Positions 12,403-23,958 of a stretch of 64,000 bases of DNA are shown one piece after another. The position numbers were made by a program, and so were the translations under genes. The notes beneath the pieces are model-generated. The model had not been told where the DNA came from and searched no databases. It saw only the letters and a program-made list of their open reading frames with translations. Source of the DNA: Gambelia wislizenii (Eukaryota > Chordata > Lepidosauria > Squamata > Crotaphytidae); the NCBI GenBank assembly GCA_030847615.1, contig JAUMIR010000001.1, forward strand, positions 184,035,001-184,099,000, in the 5' to 3' direction. How positions within the stretch are numbered: the first letter of the stretch is position 1; the number at the start of each line of letters is the position of its first letter.

Positions 12403-13541
12403 GGGGTCGGTTCCACGGCTATTTTTTTTGCGCAAAGTATCGCATTAGCGCTCTTTCGAATTTGCACCGCGGAGTTCCCATGGAAAAGTTTCGCTTCCTA
12501 CTTACATCCGTGTTGTAGTTCCCATGTCATTATAATGTGTATTATTTAAAATTTCGAATTTCTACAATTCGAAGTACTTTAATTCCCACGATGTCGATAT
12601 TACGCATCTTTTGTCAATATTATCTGTCAATCAACGTAGTACGTCATTCGTTGTACACGTACTTCCTTTCGGAATTCCCGCCACCCGCACACTCATTGGT
12701 CAACCTTTTACACCCTCTTGGGTTTCTGATTGGGCATCTACTCTTCTTTTATGGCCTTTGTTGTCTTCAATCTTCCAAAGTAAATTACTGCCACCATGGA
12801 GGTTTTAGCTACCATCATTTCCTGCTTGTATTTGGCTATCAAAGTACTCTCCACAATGGTTTCATTCTCTGAGAAGTGTCGTTCCTACCGAAGAAGAACC
12901 CTTATTAGGAAGCGAAGACTTCGCAAAGGAAAAAACGCTTTCACTGAGTACTTTGCTTTGCGTAACGATTTTAAGAGGAATATTATCACCGCATTCAACC
13001 TACAGAACGAGCTGCCATGCATGCTGGCCCCGTTAATACACAGCTCACTGCGTCAACAGAGATTTTGTCAAACACATCGATATTCCGATGACATAGACGT
13101 AGCTGCTCCTGTACTTTTTCCTCCCCCCAAAGATCCAGTAAATCAATTGTTTCCGCATGAGTCCAAGCTATTCCCCTGCCCCCTTCTTTGTTCTCTGTAG
13201 TGAATCCATAAGAAAAAGGAAGATGTTTACAGATGCTTCAAAAAGAGGGATGCCGGATGTGTAGGCGGGTTTTCGATTGCGTCACTTTACAATCCGCACA
13301 CACCTCCTACATTTAACATCGCGAATATAAAAATGTCGGATAGTTCCCATATGCGATAATGCGCAAACTTGCGACACTTTTTTAAAAAAGGCGGAAAATC
13401 AGCGGTGTCATTAAGTGCGCCACTTACGGGTATTTTTGCCCCCCTCCTTCCGAAAAGGGCGATACAGATGCGGAAGACGTGGGAACTAACAGAATTCTAG
13501 GCGAATTCTTTGAGGAATATTTTTGCCGTGTAAACGGCCCC
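12403..13541 (+). mobile_element. CpG-rich terminal-inverted-repeat transposon
   Basis: The element is 1139 bp. Its ends GGGGTCGGTTCCACGGC and, inverted, GGGGCCGTTTACACGGC match at 14 of 17 positions. A 3-bp direct repeat TCT flanks it (12400-12402; 13542-13544). Subterminal blocks repeat a GCG-ATAATGCG/CGCATTAGCG theme near both ends. CpG is conspicuously frequent compared with surrounding DNA, suggesting a recent insertion. It contains a 134-codon ORF. A 3-bp duplication would fit the PIF/Harbinger group, but its usual TWA target is not seen, so the superfamily is unresolved. Confidence 0.7.
12796..13200 (+). CDS. Hypothetical 134-aa basic protein inside the TIR element
   Basis: The ATG lies in an ideal Kozak context (gccaccATGG). 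The product starts with a hydrophobic stretch (about residues 1-22), followed by a strongly basic block around residues 29-46 (RSYRRRTLIRKRRLRKGK), then an aromatic/charged segment EYFALRNDFKRN. I do not recognise it with certainty. Arg-rich N-termini occur in Harbinger-type transposases, so it may be the remnant first exon of one in an internally deleted copy. It could also be chance. It has no DDE motif. Confidence 0.4.
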   Translation: MEVLATIISCLYLAIKVLSTMVSFSEKCRSYRRRTLIRKRRLRKGKNAFTEYFALRNDFKRNIITAFNLQNELPCMLAPLIHSSLRQQRFCQTHRYSDDIDVAAPVLFPPPKDPVNQLFPHESKLFPCPLLCSL

Positions 13542-14455
13542 TCTGTCTCTGTCTCGCGTAGCCATTGGAACAGACAGAAGAGAAAAAAGGTGATCATGGT
13601 AGAGTCAAAGACCTACATTTTGTATCAGATGTTGTTTCTATTGTAGTTCAGTTGTTCTGGAGGGATCTCAAGGCAGGCAAGGCCACTCCCCCTCTTGGCC
13701 ATATGGGGACCAGGGTCAAAGGGCAATAAAAGACAGGCAATAAAATTTAAACTCCACTAGCAACAGAAAAGCAAGTTCCCTTGAGACCCAGGTTGTCCTT
13801 CGCCTATGTGAAGCTAACTGCCTATCTCTTAGGCAGAGAACACTGAATTTCTCAACAAGGACCTGTACTGGAAAAACTTTTAGATACTGTATAGGTAAAA
13901 CCTGCCAATTGTAGTTCAAATGAAAGAGGTCTACTTTTATTGGGGGTAAAAACCTCAAAGAGCTAAGTCCCAGCACATTAGCTCTTCTTAAAGTTTCCCC
14001 TGTTGGAGCAAAATTCATTATCTTCAGATGCAAGAATTACATTTAGGGCCATGCAGCAAAATACAACAAAATCCAAAATCCACTAAAGAGCAATACCTTT
14101 ATTGGACAACCAAAATACACCATGCAAGCTTCTGAAGCTACACTGTCGCCTTCAACAGGCAAAAGATGCTTTAAAAATCATAAGGACAAGAAAGTGTTTA
14201 CAAATGCCAAGGTTTTTTGAAGAGCGAAGCCACAGATAACTAGCACATGGAAGGGTTTAACATTTAGGTGTCAGGGCTTTACCCTGCATTACAGCATTGC
14301 AAAAACAGGCTGCAGTAGGAGTTTTAACATATTTCCCACATGATATTAAATCTGTGATAATGAATATAGTTGCATTTATAAGCACTTTACTTTCTACATC
14401 AGTGTTGTACATCATGCAGGTTATGTTCTAAAAATTATATTATCATTATTATTAG

Positions 14456-14559
14456 GTTCAAGGTGCAGGTTTTCGGGGCTGGAAAGAGGTAACATCCATA
14501 TTCAATAAGGAGGATGAGCAACAATTACTAACAGGAAGTAAATCTCCAAAATCAAAAGG
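14456..14559 (+). CDS. TDRP: TDRP internal coding exon (testis development-related protein)
   Basis: This 104-bp exon sits between an acceptor ending in attag and a donor GG|gtatgt. It reads in frame as 34 residues plus two bases of a split glycine codon. The translation contains FRGWKEVTSIFNKEDEQ and ends KSPKSKG, the conserved core of TDRP (C8orf42). TDRP is a small nuclear protein of about 185 residues, strongly expressed in testis and linked to spermatogenesis; no enzymatic domain is known. The exon joins in phase to the exon at 15412. The N-terminal exon (acidic, Ala/Gln-rich in mammals) was not found upstream here and probably lies before the window. I rely on remembered family sequence, not a search. 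Confidence 0.93.
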
Positions 14560-14826
14560 GTATGTATGTAGAGGAGTGGGCAATGATAAAAAATGCAATA
14601 AGCCGTGCCTTTGACAGGGTTGCTTATCAGGTTGCTAAAGCTATTAAAACTAAAATAAAAACTATCAGCTTAGGAAAAGTTTTGAAGATGAGACACTTAT
14701 TCTGTTATAAGGTTCATATTCACACTGTTCTTCAGATTAAAAGACCCTGTTTAAACAAAGGAGCTGCACTAGGACAGGAAGAGCAGTTATTGTAGACATT
14801 TTACTAAAGTGGAATGGCATTTTTAA

Positions 14827-14985
14827 AAACAAGGCAGTGGGCTGGATCCAATGCTTTTGCTCCATTCAGGGAGGTGGGGGGAAATCCTCAAAACAGATGC
14901 AGACCTTCAGTGGCTTAACTCCTATTTTTTGAACGGAAATTCCTTCCACAGTGAAGCGAAAATGTGGGATCCAGCCCAGTGCACT
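14827..14985. mobile_element. Small MITE
   Basis: The ends CAGTGGGCTGGATCC and GGATCCAGCCCAGTG are inverted repeats about 130 bp apart, with no coding capacity. It lies in the TDRP intron between the two coding exons. Confidence 0.65.
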
Positions 14986-15411
14986 TAACTCCTTTGATAA
15001 CCACTCACACAAATCTGTGCCCCCCACCTCTGTGATCCAGTGTTTCATTTGAAATCAAATGCCTCTTATGCCTATTACTAGAGGACATATCCAATAAAAA
15101 GACACGTAGGAGAGGAACGCTCACCCTCAGCCAGTGTTGCTTGATGGAAAGATATGAATTTTGTATCACAGCTATTTTAAATGTATGCCATTCTGCATCA
15201 TCTTATTTCATTCTGTGCTTTTGCCATTTAAATGGGTAGAAAAGTAGAATAAAATGTTTTAAGTAAATAAAAATATATGACTTAAACAGTAATATAAGGA
15301 TAATGGCAACATTGCACTGGTCCTCATCTATCAAAGATATTTTTCTTTAAATTCTTTCCACCTGGAATGTGTGTCCCTCTAAAAATAGTTTGTTTTTTTA
15401 TTGTTCCCTAG

Positions 15412-15757
15412 AACAAGTTCAAAATTAAAAGAGGATGTGAAGTCAGAAAAGAAAGCTGGATTTTGGGACAGTTTGGTGACAAAACAGAACATCCCGTCCA
15501 GGAAGCCAGATGAGATTGAAGGATGGGAGCCCCCGCAGATTCCTGCCGGTGACCACCTCAGTGATGCAGGAAATGCTTTAAGTGACTATTCATCTTGGTC
15601 AGGCTGGGAAGATGAAACCAAAGGCTCCACAAAATACACAAACCTGGCAAGTTCAGGAAATAGTTCACGGTGGAGTATCAAATCAGCTGGGAGATTGGTT
15701 AGCATTAGGCGACAAAGCAAGGGTAACCTTACTGATAACTGGGAAGAACTAGAATGA
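15412..15757 (+). CDS. TDRP: TDRP terminal coding exon with stop codon
   Basis: The exon begins after a pyrimidine-rich acceptor (ttgttccctag) and ends at TGA 15755-15757. Its first base completes the glycine codon split from the previous exon, followed by 114 codons. Landmarks in order: KSEKKAGFWDSLVTKQNI, KPDEIEGWEPP, SSWSGWEDETKGSTKYT, SSRWSIKSAGRLVSIRRQSK, and an acidic end EELE. These match the C-terminal two thirds of TDRP. With the previous exon it gives 149 residues, leaving about 35-40 for the missing first exon. An upstream in-frame ATG at 15401 lies in intron sequence and is not a start. Confidence 0.95.
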
Positions 15758-16737
15758 AACAAAGAATATGAGATGTTCTATAAATGATTATAGACAATGT
15801 GATTTATGTATATCCTCAAACCAAAATCAAAACTGCTTATTATTGCACCTTTTTACAAACAATATTATTCAGATTGTCCTGTAGTTCGCTCACATTATTG
15901 TACGTTTCTTAGTCTTTGTTTTCCATGCTGAACAAAAGTCAAACTCCTGCTTTTTACTTTTGTTTCACATATTCATACTGTCTAGTGTCTTGAGGTTTTT
16001 TTTTTTAAACCTTAATGAATGTATACAGTGGATGAATATTGATTGCCTTATATAAGAACTTCGCTAACATGAAGTTTTAGATTTCTTGGTCTTTGGATGT
16101 AATTTTATATTTGAATGCTTTCCCTGCTATTTAAAAGTGCTTATTCACAGCTGACACTGCATTGTTTCAACTTAATACATTGCTTTCCTTGTCCTTAGCA
16201 TGAACATATGATTCTCAGGCTGACACGTCAGAGAGCCTGCATTTTCCCAAAGTACTGATTGTACTTGAAGTATGAGAATATTATGTGTTTTTCTTCTTGC
16301 ACCAGAAAGACTTCAGAGCGGTTAGATAAGTCTTCTCTATATTATTTTTTTAAATCTATAATTCAGCTAAAACAGGATTGCAGTCACTATAAGCCAAATA
16401 TTGGAAACCAAGCAGAGATAACAGCTAAGGTCTAGTTTTGCATTCTCTACATCCTTGTAATAAGCATCAAAATAGCTTCTGTGTGATTGGGTTCCATCTT
16501 GCAGAAATAATAGAAGCAAAGGCTCATCACTTGGATAACCTGGATCACATGGATACTTTGCATGCCATAATGCTGTTTGTCAGCTGGGTCTCTGATTATA
16601 CTACTGCTGTGAGGTGGAGCCTGCCTGCCTGCAAGTAAATGTTCTGTGCAATTATTGCATCAGTCAGGGAATGTAGGAATCAGACCTGTTCTTCAGAAAA
16701 TTGAGTCTATGCAGATATATTATCCATCAGTTTAGAG

Positions 16738-16871
16738 CAGTGGTTCTCAACCTTTGATCCTCCAGATATTTTGACATCAGCTCCCTGAATCTCTGATTGT
16801 TGGTTTTACTGGCTAGAGCATTTTGGAGTTGAAACCCAAACATGTGGAGGATCAGAGGTTGATAACCACTG
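16738..16871. mobile_element. hAT MITE (CAGTGGTTCTCAACC type)
   Basis: The ends CAGTGGTTCTCAACC and GGTTGATAACCACTG are inverted, and inside them 'atcctccag' and 'ctgag'-like arms continue the fold. This terminal motif is typical of SPIN/Charlie-like hAT families. No clear 8-bp duplication remains. It would lie in the TDRP 3' UTR. Confidence 0.7.
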
Positions 16872-17189
16872 GAATTATATGGCCTCTCAAATGCTATTGA
16901 ACTGCAGCTCCCAGTGGCCCTAGCCAGCATAGGCAATAGTGAGGAATTCTGGGAGGTGTAGTTCAGCAATATCTGAAGGGCCACACATTTTTCAAAGGAT
17001 GGGTTTTCAATCTTTGTCCTTCTTTCTCCTAAACTACAACTATGGTGTAGTTTTTGAGGATGCCCTCTCTTTGTATTTTCAGGGTGACAGAGGTTAACAG
17101 TCTGGTTCTTTTATGTACAAAGATTATTTTAGTGGTTGCATTTGCTGTTGAGTTTTAGTCCTACTGGTCGCTGCTATATTTTTATTATT

Positions 17190-17195
17190 AATAAA
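17190..17195 (+). terminator. Candidate TDRP polyadenylation signal
   Basis: A canonical AATAAA lies about 1.43 kb after the TDRP stop. A competing one is at 20554-20559. No transcript evidence is available. Confidence 0.35.
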
Positions 17196-17215
17196 GAGCT
17201 ATGCATTATAGTGCA

Positions 17216-20200
17216 CATGGGAGAGTGAAAAAGTACTGTAAAGTATAGGATTCTCTCTGCCTCCAGTTGAGTATTTTTAGAAGTCCATTTTATTACAGAT
17301 TTCCTGATTTATGAGACTAAAGGATACTACATACCACAGTGTGCCTACATACCACTGTGATATGAGAAGAAAAGCTCAAGTATATAATCTGAGCCACTCA
17401 TTCAGTTTACAAAGAAAAGAGTATCTGATCCATGCACATCTTTTTTGTGTTTGTCATAGCCAGATTCTGGTCTCAAACTGTATGGATTTGAAATGTAATA
17501 CAATGTCATCTGTGTCACAAAAGTCCATTTTAATGGCCAATATAACTGTGCATCAGACCTTTTCCTGTTCTTTTGATGACTCGCATAAGCTTCCCTCAAG
17601 GACTGGAGATCTAACTGGATAAGAATGATTTTGCCACAACATGTGTCCTTGCAGAAGAGAATCCAGTAGTGACACCACTTGCAGGAAAGGAGCAAGTGGC
17701 AAGGAAGAGGGAGTGCAAGAGACAGGAGTTACTGGAGATCCATCTTTTTGTCTGACTACTGATTTGAAATACAACAAAAATGTTAAAAGTGCCTTGTTCT
17801 GTCCTGTAAATGCTTGGTTAAACATTTTAATGACTTTCTTGCTGTTCCTTATGCATATTTGTTTAACTCCTGTCTTAAGATTCTGTGAAAGGATTGTTTA
17901 GTCCAGGTTGCTAGAATATTTGGTTTCCCTTAGTTGCAGACCTTTACTTGATGGTGATATTAAGCCTGAACACTACTGCTTATGTAATAAGCTTATTTAG
18001 CAATATGGACACCAAAAAACAAAGTTCACATTTTGCTTCCAACTATCAATTTTTTAGTAAAATGGACTTGTTTATAACTATGCAGAGAATTCCTATGTAT
18101 CCCCTCCCCCCAATTCAATAACCTAATCCACATAAAAGTGTGGAATCCAATTAAGGTCATCTGCTGTATGGAGAAAGAACAATTTATCTTCCCCTCTGCT
18201 GCCTTCCCCACACCCCCAGTATCTACTTCAGAAGTTTGGGGGGTCCTCTAGAGTAATGTAAAATACTGTAGTGTGAAGGAGTGAGGGATTATTAGTCTTG
18301 ACGTATATTATCCTCTCCCCCATAGCCTCCATTAATACAAACACACCTGGCCTCCTTCATAAATATAAATACTCTGCAATGCCTTTGAACTTGCATAATC
18401 CTTTGGTCCCTCTCCCTTCCTGCCCCTATTCATTCTAGGAAATTCCTGTGCCAGCAGGAGCTTGTGACTCCTGTGCAGATTGCAGGATTCCTGGACTAGT
18501 CATTCATAACCAGAGAATACTTGCGTAACAGGAGAACCATCCTCCTGTTATGCCCAGTTAGCCTGCAACTTGGAAATGAGTATCAGTTCAGATCTTCTCG
18601 CTTACTTTTTTGTTCCTGAAGAGATGTATTTGACTGCATCTGTGCTGTTTTGAAGGAGCTGTAATACAGCAAGTGTCTCTTCAAACACCAAACGTTAAAA
18701 GTTACAGCTCTGATATGAATTCTGTGGCAAAACCTTATCTTTTGCTTTGGGGAGCGGGCTTAAGATTTTGATAACGGAACCTCCAATGAGGAATGCACAT
18801 TAGTTTAAGCAAGTTGAAACGCAAGCCAGTGAGAATTAATTTTCTATTCCATTTTGGTCAGAAGAAGAGTTGAAGGGGTGTTTAACGTTTTCTCATTAAA
18901 GGTGATAGGACTTCATGTTGCTTAACCTTGCCTGCTTTTTCCCCCTTCCATCCTGAATGTATGTAATTGTAGAATATAGTCACTTCTTTATGCAAAACTT
19001 TTTCTAGTTTACACTTTATGGAGGACCTTTCTACAGCATAAGTTAGAAGTGTGGCCTGCTGGCGATGAGCCCAGCCTTGCAGAGAACCCCAGGAATGATT
19101 GTGGAAGAGATCAGGAGTTCAGGGTTTAGCACTTGTGGAAGCTTTTTGATACTGTGACAAGTGGAGGTTCTGCCCTGCACATTACACAGTCAAGTGCCTG
19201 TACTTCACTTTTTGTGATTCATAGCTCTTTTCTATCACAGCTCTTTTCTATGTGAAAGCAAAGCTCACATAATTTTGCTGCATTTAGAGCCACTGAAGAG
19301 TACAGTTCCAAAGCTGGAGCTTATTGTACTAGCAAATATCCAACATCTGGACCCTGTGTGTTGGGTAAAGCTATTGTTGTGTAACCGACTCATGCTGCTG
19401 AAGCTGAAGTGTGTGATCTTATGCCTGAGAAGCAGGATGGATTTGGCTCATTTTGCCCCACTTTTCAGAAAACCTTTCTCTTCACTTCTCACAGACCCAT
19501 GTCTGGCCAGCCTTTATCGCAGCCTGCACCAGTCGTGTAGACTACGAGGATGCCTAGCCTTGCTTTCTCCTTATTAACATCATGGCATATGTTGCTGTGA
19601 ACAGGGACAGCTTTTCACAGGTGCCCTGAGGGAAGCACCAGCAGACTGGCTGTGCTGGATCCCTTCCCCAGCACTCACGCCAGGCTCTCTGTTGTCTGCT
19701 CAGTAGGTCTTAATACTGAACCCTGGGTGCTCTGGTTAGCAGGTCCATAGATCAGGCCTCAAGGTGGAATCTGAGATACATAAAGTATGGCCTGATTTAT
19801 TTAAGCTATATAGGTGTTTTAAAAATGGGACACATCCCATCCAGAGTTCTGTACTTTCATACCTCATTGATTTCTGTGGCGTTCAGTGGCCGAAATCCAA
19901 TTATAGTTTCAACTAGCATAGGCCCATTGAATCAATGAAATTTGCATTAAGTGCTGATTTACCAATGTCCCATTGAGTCAATGTCTCTACTGCAGTTAGC
20001 ACTAACAAATGGATTTAGGCCAATATGTTTAATCCTTTCATTGAAATTAAGGGGATAGAAGTGCCCTTCACTTTGGCTGGGTCATATCCATGTTTTCCTG
20101 AAGCAGAATTGTTTAATTTTAAAGGCTGTAATTAAATTTTAATATAATTTATTGTTGTGCTATTGTAGAATTATTTGAGTTTTTTCCCCCTTGTGTGTTT

Positions 20201-20600
20201 TTATTTGTTTGATGAATGTTGATTCTTTTTGCTCTTTTAAAATATCACTACCTAGACTTTGGGTCTTCCCTTAAATGTAATACAACTTTCTTCTTTTGCT
20301 TTGTAACTATTTGATTATATGTCCACTGGTTTAAAGAAGACAACCATTGTGATTGTATTCTTAAAATTGCACATATGTAATGAATCAAGTATTGTTTGTG
20401 TTGCCTTTTCACTGTATCTATGCATAATTTTTGGCTTAAACTCAAAGAAGGTGAAATGCTTTATGTGGCTGTTAACTAGTCACGTATGATCACATATCCT
20501 TTTCTCTAGTATTTTATTAGTTTCACCTCAAAAATATAGTATTTTCACAGATGAATAAAAAAATAAATTGAAACCAAAATGTTAGATTCCTTCATTTCAT
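17216..20600 (+). other. TDRP 3' flank or long 3' UTR
   Basis: No gene or clear mobile element is seen here. Short ORFs are AT-rich noise. A possible degraded repeat lies around 19880-20030 (phrases such as 'cattgaatcaatg' recur in inverted form). An AATAAA at 20554-20559 is followed by a further A-rich run and may be an alternative polyadenylation site for TDRP. Confidence 0.3.
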
Positions 20601-21033
20601 TCTTTTAATTTTATTATCTAAAGAACAGTTTCTCCAAGAAGTGGGCACTGAGGTACCTTTTGGAAATCCTGCAAATCCATCCTCTTTGCTACCTCTGTCT
20701 AAATTCTTTTGCTTTGATTTCACAGCAATAGCATGAGAGCCAGCTTCCTGGTACTAGGCAAAAAGCTGGTGAATACGCTTCTGGTTACCATAGGTTCAGG
20801 TCTTGCAGTGTCACAAAACTTCTAAGAGGCTTTCACTGCTTAAGGAAAATGGAAAAGACTTTGATGCATGCTATGGGATTTTTAATAACCCCTAGCAAAT
20901 GCAGATGTGTCCAGTGGACCCTAAACCTTTTGCCAAAACCCAGCAAAAGACTTGCTGCTTATTTTCTTCTTTTGTATCTTGTACTCTCAGTACAAAAATA
21001 CAATGACAGCACGGCAATACACCATCATGAGAC

Positions 21034-21247
21034 CCAGTGTGGTGTAGCGGTTTGAGTGTTGGACTAAGACACTAGGAGACCAGGGTTTGAATCCTTGCTC
21101 AGCCGTGCATACCTGTTGGGTGACCTTGGGCAAGTCACATGCTCTCAGCCGCAGAGGAAGGCAAGGGCAAACTCTATGAACAAATTCTGCTAAGAAAACC
21201 CTGTGATAGATTTGTTTTAGGGTCACCATAAGTCAGAAATAAACACC
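21034..21247 (+). repeat. Sauria-type tRNA-derived SINE
   Basis: The head carries an A-box-like tggtgtagcggtttgagtg and a B-box-like ggtttgaatcc. The middle contains gtgaccttgggcaagtcac. The tail (gggtcaccataagtcagaaa) resembles the Bov-B-derived 3' end of Sauria SINEs. Confidence 0.9.
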
Positions 21248-21844
21248 ATAATAGTTTAAGAACAGGAAACTGTAACAGACAAAAACCAAAAACCTCATAC
21301 TACTCCAATCTTCTTGCAATGTTAAAATGTTGAGAAAATATGAAGGTCTTCACTCAGTGCTGAAGCATCAGGATAGAGTGCCAGACAAATCTTCCTGGAG
21401 AGAGACTGTTCAGGTGCCATTAACTTTATCCCAAAAGAACCCAATACAACGGAGATGCAATAACCTTGCTGATGGATTCCCACTGCCCTTCCTGGTTTGG
21501 ATTTTGATGGAAGACCTGTGAAATATTACTTCTGTGCATTACTTATATGAAGCATGATCAAAGATGCTGCATGTCCTTCCCTGCTCTTAATGATTTACAG
21601 CTCCCCCTGCTGTCCATGTCTGTGGGTAGGAAAGCCTTTGCACACAGTTCTGCACAAGCTGAGCCTCCCCACCCCCAGTCTTTGGCTCCTGAGAGTGCAA
21701 CTTGTTTTTACATACATTGGTTGACATTCTGTACTGCATTTATGGATTCATAATCTACAGTTATGGATCCTTACCTGCTCCGTGTTCAGTAAGACTATGT
21801 AGTTCCCTACTCCTGCTCACCCTAACAGCCAGCAGCCATTCAGG

Positions 21845-22620
21845 TGAAGGAAGTCTGTTCAGCTGCCGGTCAGGTGCATGATGTTTCCAAAGTTCCCCAT
21901 GATATTCTTGCAATTAAGCTAGTAAAATGTAAGCTAGACAATGCTACTGTCAGGTGGCTTTGTAATTGGTTGACAGACCGAACCAAAGGGTGTTCACCAA
22001 TGGCTCATCTTCATCCTGGAGAGAAGTAGCCAGCAAGGTGCCACAGGGTTCTGTCTTGGACCCAGTGCTATTCAACATCTTTATAAATGACTTGGATGAT
22101 GGAATAGAGGACATACTTATCAAATTTGCAGATGACACTAAATTAGGGGTAGTGAATATCCCAGAGAACAGGGTCAGAATTCAAAATGACTTTAACAGAT
22201 TGGATTGCTGGGCCAAAACTAAACAAAATGAATTTCAACTGGGAGAAATGTAGTATACAACACTTTGGCAGTAAAAATGAAATGCAGATATGGATGACAC
22301 CTGACTTGACAACAGCCCATGTGAAAGGGATGTAGGAGTCTTCGTAGACCACAAGCTGAACATGAGTGAACAGTGATGTGGCAGCTTAAAAAGCCAATGT
22401 GGTTCTAGACTGCATCAATAGGAGCATGGTGCCTAGATCGAGGGATGTAATAGTACCACTATTTTGATTTAGTCAGACCTCACCTGTGTCCATTTCTGAG
22501 CACTGCTATTCAAGAAGGATATTGACAAGTTGGAGTGTGTCCAGGGGAAGGTGACCAAAATGGTGAAAGGTCTGTAAGCCATGCCCTATGAGGAAGGTCT
22601 AGGACGTTTCAGTGCAGCCA
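21845..22620 (+). mobile_element. CR1 LINE fragment, old copy
   Basis: The translation near 21966-22253 contains the CR1 reverse-transcriptase block [20 protein letters not shown] and the FADDTKLG catalytic motif. Further 3' sequence aligns by eye with the reverse complement of the better-preserved CR1 copy beside it. Numerous stops and indels mark it as old. It is 5' truncated. Confidence 0.88.
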
Positions 22621-22647
22621 TTTCAGTGTGGCACAGTTCTGCTTGTG

Positions 22648-23711
22648 TATCATAGAATCATAGAATTGCAGAGTTGGAAGAGACCACGAGGGCCATCCAG
22701 TCCAACCCCCTGACACGCAGGAAATCTTGATCAAAGCATCCCCGACAGATGGCCATCCAGCCTCTGTTTAAAGACCTCCAAGGAAGGAGACCCCACCACG
22801 CTCCGAGGGAGTGTGTTCCACTGCCGAACAGCTCTTACTGTCAAAAAGTTCCTCCTCATGTTGAGGTGGAATCTCTGTTCCTGGAGCTTGCATCCATTGC
22901 TCCGTGTTCCAGTCTCTGGAGCAGAAGAAAACAAGCCTGCTCCATCCTCAGCGTGACATCCCTTCAAATACTTAAACAGGGCTATCATATCGCCTCTTAA
23001 CCGTCTTTTTTCCAGGCTAAACATACCCAGCTCCCTAAGTCTCTCCTCATAAGGCATCATTTCCAGACCTTTCACCATTTTAGTTGCCCTTCTCTGGACA
23101 CGCTCCAATTTGTCAATATCCTTTCTGAATTGTGGTGCCCAGAACTGGACACAGTATTCTAAGTGAGGTCTGACCAAGGCAGAATAGAGTGGCACTATTA
23201 CTTCCCTTGATCTAGACACTATACTTCTATTGATACAGCCCAAAATCGCATTGGCCTTTTTAGCTGCCGCATCACACTGTTGAGGCATGTTCAACTTGTG
23301 GTCTACTAGGACTCCTAGATCCCTTTCGCACGTAGTCTCATTCAGCCAGGTCTCTCCCATCCTATATTTATGCATTTCATTTTTCCGCCCTAAATGCAGT
23401 ACTTTACATTTCTCCGTATTGAATTTGATTTTGTTAGCTTTGGCCCAGCTCTCCAGTCTATCCAGGTCATTCTGAATTTTGATCCTGTCCTCCAGGGTAT
23501 TAGCTACTCCTCCTAATTTGGTGTCATCTGCAAATTTGGTAAGTATGCCCCTAATTCCCTCATCCAAGTCATTGATAAAGATGTTGAATAGCACTGGGCC
23601 CAGGACAGAACCCTGTGGCACCCCACTGGTCACATCTTTCCAAGACAAAGAGGAGCCACTGCTGAGCACCCTTTGGGTTCGGCCGGTCAACCAATTACAA
23701 ATCCATTGTAT
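22648..23711 (-). mobile_element. CR1 LINE, 3' part of ORF2 and 3' UTR
   Basis: A long open - strand frame (23690-22731, 319 codons) encodes the second half of CR1 reverse transcriptase: [29 protein letters not shown] (the catalytic Asp pair), then SALVRPHLEYCVQFWAP and RRATKMVKGLE. The 3' end at about 22648-22670 carries CR1's characteristic short tail repeats (attctatg units). It is 5' truncated and lacks the endonuclease. The intact frame suggests a younger insertion. Confidence 0.95.
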
Positions 23712-23958
23712 AATAATTGATCATTTTGTCAAGAAAATGCAATCAAAACCATTTCTGTTTGGTTGGGATTGTCTTGCTAAACTATTTAGGTTAGGGTTAA
23801 GGTTAGGATTAGGGTTATTTTCAATTATCAATAATATAAATTGACAATAACACTAATCTTAAGCCTAACCCTTTTCCAAATGGTTTTGCAAGACAATCCC
23901 AACCAAACAGAAATGGTTTTGTTTGCATTTTCTTGTCAAAATGATCAATTATCAATTG
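23712..23958. repeat. Foldback element with telomere-like repeats
   Basis: Two arms of about 105 bp are inverted copies (shared words attgatcattttg, aagaaaatgcaa and ctgtttggttgggattgtc), with a short AT-rich loop near 23822-23850. The inner part of each arm is degenerate TTAGGG (23785-23817: ttagggttaaggttaggatt). It directly abuts the truncated 5' end of the CR1 copy. Confidence 0.75.

Larger units (their letters stand above)
1..14455 (+). other. TDRP upstream intron (repeat-rich)
   Basis: No exon with coding conservation was found before the TDRP exon at 14456. The short ORFs are noise or lie in repeats. Identified repeats are listed separately: 5S-derived SINEs, Tigger-like, Tc1 and hAT elements, a LINE tail, and the 12.4-kb inverted-repeat transposon. 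Stretches such as 394-1470, 2000-5380, 6040-7490 and 10660-12400 hold no feature I can name beyond short simple repeats. Confidence 0.5.
15758..17215 (+). other. TDRP: Probable TDRP 3' UTR (short form)
   Basis: Sequence after the TDRP stop has no SINE or LINE for several kb, as expected of transcribed 3' UTR. An AATAAA lies at 17190-17195 and could end the transcript near 17210. A second AATAAA at 20554-20559 could end a longer form. The choice is inference; a small hAT-type repeat at 16738-16871 would lie inside the UTR. Confidence 0.4.

Noticed and set aside
15401..15411. ATG upstream of the last TDRP exon as a start codon
   Set aside because: It lies in the polypyrimidine/acceptor region of the intron. 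The exon joins in phase to 14456-14559 instead.
23778..23817. True interstitial telomere or chromosome fusion point
   Set aside because: Only a few degenerate TTAGGG-like units occur, and they are symmetric within a foldback repeat. This is insufficient for a fusion claim.
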